This document shows, one piece after another, positions 8,686 to 17,471 of a stretch of DNA of 40,399 bases; the stretch's first letter is position 1, and each line of letters begins with the position of its first letter. The notes beneath the pieces are model-generated. The model saw only the letters and a list, made by a program, of their open reading frames with translations, was not told the origin of the DNA and searched no databases. A program made the position numbers and the translations under genes. Source of the DNA: an uncultured beta proteobacterium (GTDB lineage Bacteria > Pseudomonadota > Gammaproteobacteria > Burkholderiales > Burkholderiaceae_C); NCBI GenBank assembly GCA_903856025.1, contig CAIOAQ010000185.1, positions 1 to 40,399 of the forward strand, written 5' to 3'.

Positions 8686-9408
8686 ATGCATACCTCTGCC
8701 CTCGTTCTATTTTCTGGTGGCCAGGATTCCACCACCTGCCTGGCGCAGGCCCTTTCCAAATACCAACGTGTTGAAACCATTGGTTTTGATTACCGCCAGC
8801 GGCATCGGGTGGAACTTGATGCCCGGGTGAAGGTGTTGGCCGAAATCCGTCAAACTTTTCCGGCATGGAGCGACAAGTTGGGCCAGGACCATCTGCTGGA
8901 TCTGGCGGTGCTGGGCGAGGTGAGCGAGACTTCGCTGACGCGTGACACGGCTTTCAAAATGGAGCAAAGCGGCTTGCCCAACACCTTTGTGCCAGGGCGC
9001 AACCTGCTATTTTTGACTCTGGCTGCGGCCGTGGCCTACCGGCGCGACCTGCAGGTGATGGTCACCGGGGTGTGCGAGACCGATTTTTCAGGATACCCGG
9101 ATTGCCGCGACGACACCATGAAAGCCATGCAGCTGGCTTTGTCGCTCGGAATGGACAAGCGGTTTTTGGTGGATACGCCGCTGATGTGGATCGACAAAGC
9201 CGCCACCTGGACCCTGGCGCACGAGCTGGGCGAAAAATCTGGCGTGGTCGGTGGCGGGGATGCGCTGGTGAAGCTGCTCATCGAGCACACCCACACCTGT
9301 TATTTGGGCGACCGTGAGCACCACCACCCTTGGGGCTATGGTTGTGGCGATTGCCCGGCTTGCCTGCTGCGGGCGCGGGGTTATGAGCAGTTCGTACAGG
9401 CTGTTTAA
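8686..9408 (+). CDS. queC: 7-cyano-7-deazaguanine synthase QueC
   Basis: A 240-residue protein of normal length. The N-terminal PP-loop is [11 protein letters not shown], then [12 protein letters not shown], the signature [13 protein letters not shown], and a C-terminal zinc-site region [22 protein letters not shown]. QueC uses ATP and ammonia to turn 7-carboxy-7-deazaguanine into preQ0 for queuosine in tRNA. queD, queE and queF are not in this window. The ATG at 8686 is preferred over a TTG two codons earlier. Its stop overlaps the stop of the convergent esterase gene; both are read from TTAA at 9405-9408. Confidence 0.95.
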   Translation: MHTSALVLFSGGQDSTTCLAQALSKYQRVETIGFDYRQRHRVELDARVKVLAEIRQTFPAWSDKLGQDHLLDLAVLGEVSETSLTRDTAFKMEQSGLPNTFVPGRNLLFLTLAAAVAYRRDLQVMVTGVCETDFSGYPDCRDDTMKAMQLALSLGMDKRFLVDTPLMWIDKAATWTLAHELGEKSGVVGGGDALVKLLIEHTHTCYLGDREHHHPWGYGCGDCPACLLRARGYEQFVQAV

Positions 9409-10265
9409 GCCAATTTTTCAAGCAACCACTGACACAGTCGGCTGTCCGAATGTTCAAACCCGTGAAGGCCGCGAAAGTGGTCGGCATCGGGCAGAGCGCT
9501 TAACTCACCGGTGTTTCCGGTCTGCAGCCAAGCCGCGTGAAAGCTGCTGGCCTGGCGGGCAAACTCGGTGGATTCCTCTGCGCCCCAGTTGACCCAGATC
9601 GGCGTGCGGCATGGGCGCACTGAAAACATCGGCGACTGGCGGCGGATCACCCCGTCATCGAGTTGGATCATGGGCTGCAAATAGCAGTACCGCAGCGGCG
9701 CAAGGTCGTAAATGCCACTGACCAGCACCGCGGCCAACAGCGGGTCTTGCGGCAAGCCGTAATCCTCAGCCCAGGGTGTTTGCAGGCACATGGCGCTGAG
9801 GTGCCCCCCGGCTGAATGACCGCCAAGAGCGACGCGATGCGGGTCGCCGCCGTGGTCGGCGATGTGGCGGTAGGTCCAGGCGATGGCCGAACGCACCTGG
9901 CGCGTGATTTCGTCGATGGTCACACTTGGGCACAACGCGTAATTGACCACCACCGTGGTGATGCCCAAGGGTTGCAGCCCCAGCGCGATGCAGCTGAATT
10001 CCTTGCTGGACAGCGCACGCCAATAGCCACCGTGCAGAAACACAAACACTGGCGCATTGGGCACGCTGGCCGGGAAAATATCCAGCGTTTCGGCACGCGT
10101 CGGACCGTAAGGCACGTCCAGCAGGCAGCGCAATTGGCTGCGTGCAGCCTCAGATTGGCGGGCGTAATGTTGGCCGGGTGCGCTGGCATCCGCCAGTTTC
10201 AATGACGGGTTGTACTGCGCATCCAGTTGCGCCTGGGTTTCAAATGCCCGGTAAAGCGGTGTCAT
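9405..10265 (-). CDS. Alpha/beta hydrolase, kynurenine formamidase/esterase-like
   Basis: A 286-residue alpha/beta hydrolase fold. An oxyanion-hole motif HGGYWR is near residue 85, the nucleophile elbow GHSAGGH near 150, and a late His in DADHFRGL that fits the catalytic triad. HGGYW with the surrounding ETLDIFPA resembles the arylformamidase-like branch, but no other tryptophan-degradation gene is near, so the substrate is unknown. The Met at 10265 is chosen because the open frame upstream runs towards ruvA and does not look like protein. It is downstream of ruvA on the same strand with a 40-base gap and is probably co-transcribed with it. Confidence 0.8.
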   Translation of the reverse strand: MTPLYRAFETQAQLDAQYNPSLKLADASAPGQHYARQSEAARSQLRCLLDVPYGPTRAETLDIFPASVPNAPVFVFLHGGYWRALSSKEFSCIALGLQPLGITTVVVNYALCPSVTIDEITRQVRSAIAWTYRHIADHGGDPHRVALGGHSAGGHLSAMCLQTPWAEDYGLPQDPLLAAVLVSGIYDLAPLRYCYLQPMIQLDDGVIRRQSPMFSVRPCRTPIWVNWGAEESTEFARQASSFHAAWLQTGNTGELSALPDADHFRGLHGFEHSDSRLCQWLLEKLA

Positions 10266-10305
10266 GGTGTCGGCCTGTGGTGAAACGTGCGAAATGCCGG
10301 GTGGT

Positions 10306-10878
10306 TTATCTGGCCAATGCCCGCAATGCCAGCTTGATGCCGTCGCTGACACCTACGTCCTTGGGCAGTGCTTTCAGGGCGGCGGCGGCCTCCTTGTCGC
10401 TGTAACCCAGGGCCAGCAGGGCTTGCAAAATGTCGGCCTGCGTGTCGCTGGCTTGTGTGGCCACCACGCCGATGTCTGGCCCGAGCTTGCCTTTGAGTTC
10501 CAGCAACAGGCGTTCGGCGGTTTTCTTGCCAATGCCCGGCACTTTGATCAGGCGACCCGCCTCTTGCAAGGTGATGGCTTGCGCCAGCTCAGGCACCCCC
10601 ATGCCTGACAAAATCGACAGCGCCGTGCGCGGCCCCACGCCTGATATTTTGATCAACTGGCGAAATGCCTCACGTTCCTGGTGGTTGGCAAAACCGTAGA
10701 GAATTTGGGCATCTTCTCGCACCACAAAATGGGTCAACAGGGTCACTTTCGCACCCAGCTCTGGCAGGTTGTAAAACGTGTTCATGGGCACAAATACCTC
10801 GTAGCCCACACCGTGGCAATCCACCACAATGGCGGGCGGGTTTTTGGTATCGAGCGTACCGGTTAACTTGGCGATCAT
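10306..10878 (-). CDS. ruvA: Holliday junction branch migration protein RuvA
   Basis: A 190-residue protein, normal for RuvA. The N-terminal OB-fold starts MIAKLTGTL and carries [13 protein letters not shown]. Helix-hairpin-helix motifs [15 protein letters not shown] and [17 protein letters not shown] bind junction DNA. The C-terminal domain III ([19 protein letters not shown]) contacts RuvB. The start at 10878 is set by the conserved MIAKL; the frame stays open further upstream without similarity. It is divergent from phoH with about 40 bases between the starts. Confidence 0.96.
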   Translation of the reverse strand: MIAKLTGTLDTKNPPAIVVDCHGVGYEVFVPMNTFYNLPELGAKVTLLTHFVVREDAQILYGFANHQEREAFRQLIKISGVGPRTALSILSGMGVPELAQAITLQEAGRLIKVPGIGKKTAERLLLELKGKLGPDIGVVATQASDTQADILQALLALGYSDKEAAAALKALPKDVGVSDGIKLALRALAR

Positions 10879-10918
10879 TTTTTGCCTATCATGGGGGAAT
10901 ATTTTTGGAATTATCAAC

Positions 10919-11863
10919 GTGATCCTTCGGCATATCTTTTCCCCGCCCAGCAATTCCCGCTTAGCGCACCTGTGCGGCCCCACAGACGAGCATTTGCGCA
11001 CCATCGAGACCGCTTTGCAGGTCAAAATCGCGCACCGGCATGAACAGTTCAAGGTCGATGGCCTCAAGGCCAACGCCAAGCGTGCCATGGAAATGCTGCA
11101 GGCGATGTACGAAATGGCAGCTCGCCCAATTGAGCCGCGTACCGTGCAGCTGATGCTTTCTGGCGACGGTGATGTCAACGGCGCCGATGGCCCGGCATTG
11201 AAGACCAAGCGCGCAGAACTCAAACCCCGTTCCATGAACCAGGCGCGTTACCTGGACAGCATTGCCAGCCACGACATCACGTTTGGCATTGGTCCGGCAG
11301 GCACTGGCAAAACCTACCTGGCGGTGGCTTGTGCCGTGGACGCGTTGCAGCGCAGCACCGTGCAGCGCATTGTGTTGACGCGCCCGGCGGTGGAGGCGGG
11401 CGAGCGATTGGGCTATTTGCCCGGTGATCTGGCGCAAAAGATCGACCCTTACCTGCGCCCGCTGTATGACGCCCTGTATAACCTGATGGGGTTTGAGGCG
11501 GTGCAAAAAGCGTTCGAGCGGCAAACCATCGAGATCGCGCCTCTGGCTTTCATGCGCGGCAGAACGCTCAACACGGCGTTTGTCATTCTGGACGAGGCGC
11601 AAAACACCACGCCCGAGCAGATGAAGATGTTTTTGACCCGCATCGGTTTTGGCTCCAAAGCAGTGGTCACCGGTGACGTGAGCCAGATTGACCTGCCCAC
11701 CACCCAGCTCAGTGGCTTGATTGATGCCGAGCGCGTGCTCAAAGGGGTGGAAGGCATCGCCATCTGTCGCCTGACCAGTACCGATGTGGTGCGTCACCCG
11801 CTGGTGGCGCGGATTGTGGATGCCTACGACGTACCCGCACGCCGCAGGTCAAACGCAGCCTGA
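10919..11863 (+). CDS. phoH: PhoH-family ATPase
   Basis: A 314-residue protein with a short N-terminal KH-like part and a P-loop domain: Walker [14 protein letters not shown] near residue 122, Walker [11 protein letters not shown] near 220, and [10 protein letters not shown]. It is a cytoplasmic ATPase thought to act in RNA metabolism; its usual neighbour ybeY follows. The GTG at 10919 is preferred because the protein then begins [10 protein letters not shown] like family members and GGA lies at suitable distance upstream. The Met codon 90 bases earlier lies within the ruvA coding region. Confidence 0.92.
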   Translation: MILRHIFSPPSNSRLAHLCGPTDEHLRTIETALQVKIAHRHEQFKVDGLKANAKRAMEMLQAMYEMAARPIEPRTVQLMLSGDGDVNGADGPALKTKRAELKPRSMNQARYLDSIASHDITFGIGPAGTGKTYLAVACAVDALQRSTVQRIVLTRPAVEAGERLGYLPGDLAQKIDPYLRPLYDALYNLMGFEAVQKAFERQTIEIAPLAFMRGRTLNTAFVILDEAQNTTPEQMKMFLTRIGFGSKAVVTGDVSQIDLPTTQLSGLIDAERVLKGVEGIAICRLTSTDVVRHPLVARIVDAYDVPARRRSNAA

Positions 11864-11869
11864 TTGATT

Positions 11870-11924
11870 GCAATCGTATTGATAGCGCTCTGCGCTTATT
11901 ATTCGAGGGTTAGAAGCCGATTTT
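11870..11924 (+). repeat. 55-base dispersed repeat, copy 4 (phoH-ybeY spacer)
   Basis: GCAATCGTATTGATAGC at positions 1-17, CTGCGCTTATT at 21-31, CGAGGGTTAGAAGCCGAT at 35-52, then TTTT. It begins 6 bases after the phoH stop and ends 19 bases before the ybeY start, so it makes up most of the ybeY leader. It is one of the clearest copies and the only one wholly between genes. Confidence 0.8.
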
Positions 11925-11943
11925 TTATATAAAAAGTGAATCC

Positions 11944-12387
11944 ATGAACCCACTCACCCTGTCCCTCCAATTTGCCAAATTCAACGATGCGCCGCTGCAC
12001 CGTGCCGCCTTGCCTCGCCACAAAGTCACCCGCTGGCTGCGCGCGGCGCTGCAAAGCGATGCCGAACTGACGGTGCGCATCGTCGATGCCGAAGAGGGCC
12101 AGGCATTGAACCGTGATTACCGTAAGAAGGACTACGCCACCAATGTGCTGACCTTTGATTACACCCAGGAACCCCTGGTCACCGCGGATTTGGTACTGTG
12201 CGCGCCGGTGGTGGCCCAGGAGGCGAAAGAGCAAAACAAAACACTGGAAGAGCATTACGCCCATTTGTTGGTGCACGGCGCATTGCACGCCCAGGGCTGG
12301 GACCACGATGAAGAGGAAGATGCGCAAGTGATGGAGTTGCGCGAAAGCGAAATCATGGCGCGGCTGGGTTTTGAAAATCCGTACTGA
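11944..12387 (+). CDS. ybeY: Endoribonuclease YbeY (rRNA maturation factor)
   Basis: A 147-residue protein of normal length carrying the zinc motif [11 protein letters not shown], with ligands at about residues 111, 115 and 121, and the preceding [14 protein letters not shown] strand region. YbeY is a single-strand-specific RNase for 16S rRNA 3'-end maturation and ribosome quality control. It follows phoH with an 80-base spacer filled by a 55-base repeat copy. No good Shine-Dalgarno sequence is seen before the ATG (A+T-rich TTTTTTATATAAAAAGTGAATCC split across the leader), so translation initiation may be unusual. Confidence 0.95.
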   Translation: MNPLTLSLQFAKFNDAPLHRAALPRHKVTRWLRAALQSDAELTVRIVDAEEGQALNRDYRKKDYATNVLTFDYTQEPLVTADLVLCAPVVAQEAKEQNKTLEEHYAHLLVHGALHAQGWDHDEEEDAQVMELRESEIMARLGFENPY

Positions 12388-12466
12388 GCCAGCGCCTGCA
12401 GGTCGTATAGTGTGCTGAAATTTTCTGAGCTATCAACGTGAAATCAATACTTGGGATGAGCCGGTA

Positions 12467-13747
12467 ATGGATGTGGTTGCCATCGTTGGATTGGGTTACG
12501 TGGGCCTGCCGTTGGCCGTGGCGTTTGGCAAGTTGTCGCCAACCATGGGCTACGACTTGTCCAGCCAAAAAATGGCCAGCTACCAGCAGCATCTGGACCC
12601 CAGTGGCACCGTGTCAACGGCAAATATGCGTGCCGCGTCCCATTTGACGTACACCAGCGATGCGGCGGATTTGGCTCGGGCAGATATCGTCATCATTGCT
12701 GTGCCAACACCGATTGACGCTGCCCGTAAACCAGACTTTGGCCCCTTGATGGCGGCCAGCGAAAGTGTGGGCAAGTACCTTAAACCGGGTGCCACCGTGG
12801 TTTATGAATCCACGGTTTACCCTGGCGCAACCGAAGAGGTGTGTATTCCGATTCTTGAGCGCGCATCGGGCCTGAAGTGGAAAAGAGATTTTTTTGTAGG
12901 CTATTCGCCGGAGCGCATCAACCCTGGTGACCAGCAGCACACACTGACCAACACGGTCAAAGTCGTCGCCGGTGATTGCCCGGACACCTTGGCACGCGTG
13001 GCCGGGTTGTACAAAAAGGTGGTGACGGCGGGTGTGCATCCGGTCTCATCGATCCGGGTGGCTGAAGCTGCCAAGGTGATAGAAAACACCCAACGTGACC
13101 TGAACATCGCGCTGATGAACGAACTGGCGGTGATTTTCAACATGATGGGCCTGGATACCACCGAGGTGCTGGAAGCCGCTGGCACCAAATGGAACTTCTT
13201 GCCGTTTCGCCCCGGGCTGGTGGGCGGTCACTGCATTGGCGTGGACCCCTATTACCTGACCCACAAGGCCGAGATGCTGGGCTACCACCCTGAAGTCATC
13301 CTGGCCGGGCGGCGTATCAACGACAGCATGGGCAAATACATTGCCGAGCAAACCGTCAAGCAAATGATCCAGGCGGGCAGCCAAGTCAAAGGTGCAAAAG
13401 TGAACGTGTTGGGCATCACTTTCAAAGAGAACGTGCCCGACCTTCGCAACTCCAAGGTGGCGGGTTTGGTGAGTGAACTTCAGGCTTACGGCATCGAGGT
13501 CTTTGTGCACGACCCGGTGGCGGATGCGCTTGAGGCGCGGCAGGAGTATGGCGTTGAACTGGTGGCGTGGCAAGATTTGCCGCAGGCCGATGCGGTGGTG
13601 GTGGCCGTGGCGCATCAGCAGTATTTATCAAAATCAATAGCAAAATACCTTGAAATAACAAGGGATGGAGGCTGTTTTATTGATGTGAAGGCGCAGTTTG
13701 ACAGGGTTCAACTCAGTGCGGCTGGGCTGCTGGTTTGGCGGTTGTGA
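12467..13747 (+). CDS. tviB: UDP-N-acetyl-hexosamine / UDP-sugar dehydrogenase (TviB/WbpO-like)
   Basis: A 426-residue nucleotide-sugar dehydrogenase. The Rossmann motif GLGYVGLP is at residues 8-15, IAVPTPID near 80, VYESTVYPGATEE, the catalytic Cys256 in GGHCIGVDPYYL, and a C-terminal domain ending AAGLLVWRL. The enzyme oxidises C6 of a UDP-sugar to the uronic acid with NAD+. Sequence feel is closest to TviB/WbpO (UDP-GlcNAc or UDP-GalNAc), but UDP-glucose or ManNAc substrates are not excluded. It is the first gene of the plus-strand glycan operon. The stretch LSKSIAKYLEITRDGGCF near the C-terminus comes from a 55-base repeat copy. Confidence 0.85.
   Translation: MDVVAIVGLGYVGLPLAVAFGKLSPTMGYDLSSQKMASYQQHLDPSGTVSTANMRAASHLTYTSDAADLARADIVIIAVPTPIDAARKPDFGPLMAASESVGKYLKPGATVVYESTVYPGATEEVCIPILERASGLKWKRDFFVGYSPERINPGDQQHTLTNTVKVVAGDCPDTLARVAGLYKKVVTAGVHPVSSIRVAEAAKVIENTQRDLNIALMNELAVIFNMMGLDTTEVLEAAGTKWNFLPFRPGLVGGHCIGVDPYYLTHKAEMLGYHPEVILAGRRINDSMGKYIAEQTVKQMIQAGSQVKGAKVNVLGITFKENVPDLRNSKVAGLVSELQAYGIEVFVHDPVADALEARQEYGVELVAWQDLPQADAVVVAVAHQQYLSKSIAKYLEITRDGGCFIDVKAQFDRVQLSAAGLLVWRL
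13625..13679 (+). repeat. 55-base dispersed repeat, copy 5 (inside the nucleotide-sugar dehydrogenase)
   Basis: TTATCAAAATCAATAGC at positions 1-17, ACAAGGGATGGAGGCTG at 34-50, then TTTTA. CCTTG and CAAGG form an inner hairpin. It has the same direction as the gene and is in frame with element base 1 (as in moaC). The first three bases differ from the other copies. Confidence 0.65.
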
Positions 13748-13760
13748 TGAAATTCGCCTT

Positions 13761-14387
13761 ATGAATCAGCCAATTTCTTCCAGCAAGAGTACCAACGTGA
13801 CATGGCAGCAGGGCCAGGTGTCTCGTAGGGAAAAGCAGCACCTCAATGGGCACCGCAGCGTGGTCATTTGGTTCACCGGCCTGTCTGGCGCTGGGAAGTC
13901 AACCTTGGCCTATGCGGTAGAGAAAAAGCTTCACCAACTGCAATGCCGCAGCTTTGTGCTGGATGGCGACAACGTGCGCCATGGGCTCTGCGGCGATTTG
14001 GGTTTCTCAGAAGCCGATCGGCAGGAAAACATTCGCCGCGTCGGAGAAATGGCCAAACTGTTTGCGCAGGCGGGGGTGATCACGCTGACAGCCTTCATTT
14101 CGCCCTATTACGCAGATCGAGATCGGGTGCGTGCATTGCTTGCGCCGGGTGATTTTGTCGAGGTGTATTGCCGCTGCGATCTGGAAGTCTGCGAAGGTCG
14201 CGACGTGAAGGGCATGTACCGCAAGGCCCGTATGGGAGAAATTCGTGATTTCACGGGTGTTTCGGCGCCTTATGAAGCACCAGAGCATGCCGAATTGGTC
14301 ATTGAAACCGGCAAGCTGCCTTTGGATGAATGTGTGAATCAGGTAGTGCAATACTTGCAAAACCATGGAGTGATGGCGGGGTCATGA
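13761..14387 (+). CDS. cysC: Adenylylsulfate (APS) kinase
   Basis: A 208-residue protein of normal CysC length. P-loop GLSGAGKST is at 40-48, then LDGDNVRHGLCGDLGFS, the FISPYYADRDRVR region and KGMYRKARMGEIRDFTGVSAPYE. It phosphorylates APS to PAPS, the sulfate donor. The ATG at 13761 is chosen because homologs begin about here; the frame upstream overlaps the dehydrogenase gene. It lies inside a glycan operon, overlapping the exporter permease by ATGA, and no sulfate assimilation gene is adjacent. This suggests PAPS for sulfation of a glycan, although no sulfotransferase is recognised in the window. Confidence 0.92.
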   Translation: MNQPISSSKSTNVTWQQGQVSRREKQHLNGHRSVVIWFTGLSGAGKSTLAYAVEKKLHQLQCRSFVLDGDNVRHGLCGDLGFSEADRQENIRRVGEMAKLFAQAGVITLTAFISPYYADRDRVRALLAPGDFVEVYCRCDLEVCEGRDVKGMYRKARMGEIRDFTGVSAPYEAPEHAELVIETGKLPLDECVNQVVQYLQNHGVMAGS

Positions 14388-15193
14388 GCAGCATGGTGTG
14401 GAATCCGCTTTGTATCGTGACCGACATTTGGCAGCACCGCTATCTGCTTGGACAGCTCATCAAACGCGATGTGCTGCTGCGCTATCGGGGGGCGATGTTT
14501 GGTGTGGCCTGGATATTTTTGAGCCCACTGTTCATGCTGACCATTTTTGCCTATGTGTTTGGTCAGGTTTTTCAATCGCGTTGGCCGCAGCAAGACAGCA
14601 CGCTGCCGTTTTGGTTGCTGCTGTATGCAGGCTTGATCGTGTTCAATATCTTTGCTGAAACCGTGTCGCGCGCCCCCGCAGCCGTGCGCGGGTATCCGAA
14701 CTTTGTGAAGAAAATCATTTTCCCGGTGCATATCCTTCCGGTGGTGCCACTGGGTGCGGCGCTGGTCCATGGGTTGTTCAATTTTTTGATTCTGCTGGTG
14801 GCCTTGTTATGGGTTGGCGGCTTGCATCTGCAGGTACTGCTTTTCCCGTTGCTGATGTTGCCTGCGTTGTTGCTGGCATTGGGCTTGTCCTGGTTTGTGG
14901 CGGCCTGGGGCGTGTTCATCAAAGACATGACCCAGATCGTGCCAATGTTTGTGCAAATGCTGATGTTTTTGTCGCCGGTGTTTTACCCAGTGAGTGCGGT
15001 GCCAGCTGCGTTGCGTCCGTTTTACCATCTCAACCCGCTGGGCAGCGTGATTGAAGCCACACGGGCGGTGGTGATTGGCCAGCAAGTTGCGTGGGGCACT
15101 TGGTGCATGACGCTGGCGCTGTGTCTGGCAGGTGCCATCTTGGGTCATGCCTTCTTCCAGCACAGCCGTGAGGAGTTTGCAGATGCACTCTGA
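14384..15193 (+). CDS. wzm: Polysaccharide ABC exporter permease (Wzm/TagG type)
   Basis: A 269-residue ABC-2 type permease with six hydrophobic segments. The N-terminal amphipathic region contains LIKRDVLLRYRG, and the C-terminal half has LSPVFYPVSAVP and HLNPLGSVIEATRAVV, typical of O-antigen and teichoic-acid exporters. It forms the channel that moves undecaprenyl-linked glycan across the inner membrane, with the ATPase encoded next. The ATG overlaps the cysC stop (ATGA), and its own stop lies 11 bases inside the ATPase gene, so the three are translationally coupled. Confidence 0.92.
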   Translation: MSSMVWNPLCIVTDIWQHRYLLGQLIKRDVLLRYRGAMFGVAWIFLSPLFMLTIFAYVFGQVFQSRWPQQDSTLPFWLLLYAGLIVFNIFAETVSRAPAAVRGYPNFVKKIIFPVHILPVVPLGAALVHGLFNFLILLVALLWVGGLHLQVLLFPLLMLPALLLALGLSWFVAAWGVFIKDMTQIVPMFVQMLMFLSPVFYPVSAVPAALRPFYHLNPLGSVIEATRAVVIGQQVAWGTWCMTLALCLAGAILGHAFFQHSREEFADAL

Positions 15194-16529
15194 TGTGGCT
15201 ATCTCGGTCAAGAATCTGACCAAAACTTACCGCATTTTTGGTCACCCTGGGGACCGGATCAAACAGGCGCTGACGTTTGGGCAAAAGCAGTATCACAAGG
15301 AATTTACGGCACTGAAGAACGTGTCTTTTGAGATCAAGAAGGGCGAGACGGTTGGCATCATTGGGCGCAATGGATCTGGCAAGAGCACCTTGCTGCAGTT
15401 GATTTGCGGGATTTTGAAGCCTACGTCGGGGTCCGTGGAAGTCAATGGCCGAATTTCGGCGTTGCTGGAACTGGGGGCGGGATTCAATCCCGAATTCACC
15501 GGGCGGGAGAATGTGTATTTTCAGGGGGCTGTGACGGGTATCCCACGCGAGGAGATGGTGAAGCGGTTCGACGAGATTGCCGCTTTTGCGGATATTGGGG
15601 AGTTTATTGACCAACCCGTGCGGACCTATTCGAGTGGGATGTTTGTCAGGTTGGCATTTTCAGTCGCCATTCATGTGGATCCGGATATTCTGGTGATCGA
15701 TGAGGCATTGGGCGTCGGTGATGCATTCTTTGTGCAGAAATGCTTTCGCTTTCTTAACGAATTCCGCAAAACGGGTACGCTTATCGTGGTCAGCCACGAT
15801 CTGCAAGCTGTAAAAGGTTTGTGTGAAAGGGCCATTTGGCTAAAACAAGGCGCAATACAAGCAAGTGGCTTAACGAAGACGGTTTGCGAGGGCTATCTGT
15901 CGGATTTGTTTGATGGGGAACTGCCCAGACTTCATGTTGGAGAGGACCAGGACGTTGATGATTGGGGAGATCAGCGAATACCTTATCTAAACGCCAGCAA
16001 TCTTCGGAATGATTTGAAACTGTTCCGATTCAATCCCGCAGCCCCCGCGTTTGGTGATGGTAGAGCGCAGATCGTGGATGTTCAACTGACTGATCAGGCG
16101 GGGCGACCCTACAGTTGGGCACTGGGTGGTGAGGTCGTGACTTTGTCCATTGAGGCGCGAGTTAATGAGATATTGATGTCTCCAATCATCGGTTTCATCG
16201 TGAAAAATGGAATCGGGCAGGCGTTGTTTGGCGACAATACCTACTTGAGCTACGCAGATCATCCCATAGTGGCAGCGGCGGGATCGGGTTTACACGCTTG
16301 TTTTCGCTTCCGGATGCCCCGGTTACCCATCGGAGACTACTCGGTGGCAGTTGCCATCGCCGATGGTAGTCAAGGTGAGCACCAGTTTCAGCATTGGATC
16401 CACGATGCATTGATGTTCCAGTCTCATCGGAGCAGTGTGGACGGATCGCTAGTGGGGCTACCGATGCAGGAAATACTATTGAAGGCGACGCCCGCTGTTC
16501 AAACAGTGAAAAGTAAGGAGCTCACTTGA
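15183..16529 (+). CDS. wzt: Polysaccharide ABC exporter ATPase with C-terminal carbohydrate-binding domain (Wzt type)
   Basis: A 448-residue protein. The N-terminal ABC domain has Walker A GRNGSGKST near residue 61, signature YSSGM and Walker B ILVIDEAL. A linker near 260-290 is followed by an Ig-like Wzt_C domain (about 290-430, with QIVDVQLTDQAGRPYSWALG and HWIHDALMF) that in characterised systems recognises the capped end of the O-polysaccharide. GAGGAG precedes the ATG at 15183. The next gene is a methyltransferase; terminal methylation is a known chain-length and export signal for Wzt proteins, so the two may work together. Confidence 0.92.
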   Translation: MHSDVAISVKNLTKTYRIFGHPGDRIKQALTFGQKQYHKEFTALKNVSFEIKKGETVGIIGRNGSGKSTLLQLICGILKPTSGSVEVNGRISALLELGAGFNPEFTGRENVYFQGAVTGIPREEMVKRFDEIAAFADIGEFIDQPVRTYSSGMFVRLAFSVAIHVDPDILVIDEALGVGDAFFVQKCFRFLNEFRKTGTLIVVSHDLQAVKGLCERAIWLKQGAIQASGLTKTVCEGYLSDLFDGELPRLHVGEDQDVDDWGDQRIPYLNASNLRNDLKLFRFNPAAPAFGDGRAQIVDVQLTDQAGRPYSWALGGEVVTLSIEARVNEILMSPIIGFIVKNGIGQALFGDNTYLSYADHPIVAAAGSGLHACFRFRMPRLPIGDYSVAVAIADGSQGEHQFQHWIHDALMFQSHRSSVDGSLVGLPMQEILLKATPAVQTVKSKELT

Positions 16530-17428
16530 ATCAAATCGGCGATCGATCAAAGGAACTTGAATGGACGGGCGAACGTTATGTTCCTTTTGTACACGGTGAC
16601 ATCGAAATAGAACATCTCCATCGTTATGCCTTTGCACGTGAATTTGTACTGCAAAAAGATGTTCTGGATATTGCAAGTGGTGAAGGATATGGATCGTATC
16701 TCTTGGCTGGCGGGGCGAGAACAGTCATCGGCGTAGATATTTCCAAAGACGCAGTTCTTCACGCACAAACGAAATACGTTGCACCAAATCTGCAGTTTCG
16801 TCATGGTGATTGCAGATGTATACCTTTAGATAACAACAGCGTAGATATTGTGATCAGTTTCGAAACCATTGAACATCACGATCAACACGATGTCATGCTT
16901 GCCGAAATAAAGCGGGTACTCAGACTAGGTGGCATGTTAATCATATCCACGCCGGAACGTGATTTTGACGAAGCGTGTATTCAGAAACGCAATGACTTCC
17001 ACGTTAAAGAACTTAGCCAGTTGGAATTCAGAACGCTGCTACTGTGCTACTTTAGAAATATCAAGTTGGTTGGCCAAAGAGTGCGATATGGCTCACTCAT
17101 TTCCCCCATTGATAGCAGCGAAGAGGGGCAGCAATTTTCCTTTCACTCGGGAACAAGTGCGTCTGTTGTCAGTCAGCTTATTGATCCCAATCCACTTTTC
17201 TTAATTGCTTTTGCATCTGAGAGTTCAATAGGATTTCAAAAAGCCAGTTTTTTTGATGGCACAGATTTTCTGTCTCATGCGATGGCATCTTTGCGGTTAG
17301 ATAGGGATGCGTTGCGTACAGAGGTGGATCGTGTAAAACAAACCCTGTCTTGGAGATTCACCAAGCCGTTTCGTTATTTTTGGAATATGGTGCGTAGATT
17401 TCTGGGTAACAGAGTGGAAAATAATTAG
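16526..17428 (+). CDS. SAM-dependent class I methyltransferase
   Basis: A 300-residue protein. The SAM-binding motif LDIASGEGYGSYLL is near residues 47-60, the acidic motif VIGVDIS follows, and FETIEHH near 113 is typical of glycan methyltransferases. The C-terminus ends in a helical tail (SWRFTKPFRYFW) often seen on surface-polysaccharide enzymes. The start is TTG at 16526, overlapping the ATPase stop as TTGA, with AAGGAG at ideal distance; no ATG fits. The sequence is clearly richer in A+T than the genes before it. It is likely to methylate a sugar, perhaps the terminal residue read by the neighbouring Wzt; the acceptor is not known. Confidence 0.85.
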   Translation: MNQIGDRSKELEWTGERYVPFVHGDIEIEHLHRYAFAREFVLQKDVLDIASGEGYGSYLLAGGARTVIGVDISKDAVLHAQTKYVAPNLQFRHGDCRCIPLDNNSVDIVISFETIEHHDQHDVMLAEIKRVLRLGGMLIISTPERDFDEACIQKRNDFHVKELSQLEFRTLLLCYFRNIKLVGQRVRYGSLISPIDSSEEGQQFSFHSGTSASVVSQLIDPNPLFLIAFASESSIGFQKASFFDGTDFLSHAMASLRLDRDALRTEVDRVKQTLSWRFTKPFRYFWNMVRRFLGNRVENN

Positions 17429-17471
17429 TAGTGTGGATGTATTGCATTATTTTTTTGATTGAAATTATCTA

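Noticed and set aside
9007-9060. GCTATTTTTGACTCTGG in queC as another repeat copy.
   Set aside because: The register of the second block fails and the protein here is conserved QueC sequence.
12428-12470. Start of a repeat (GCTATCAACGTGAAATC) before the nucleotide-sugar dehydrogenase gene.
   Set aside because: Only the first 8 or so bases fit; the GGGCT block is missing at the right distance. The shared TATCAACGTGA with the phoH start is probably chance.
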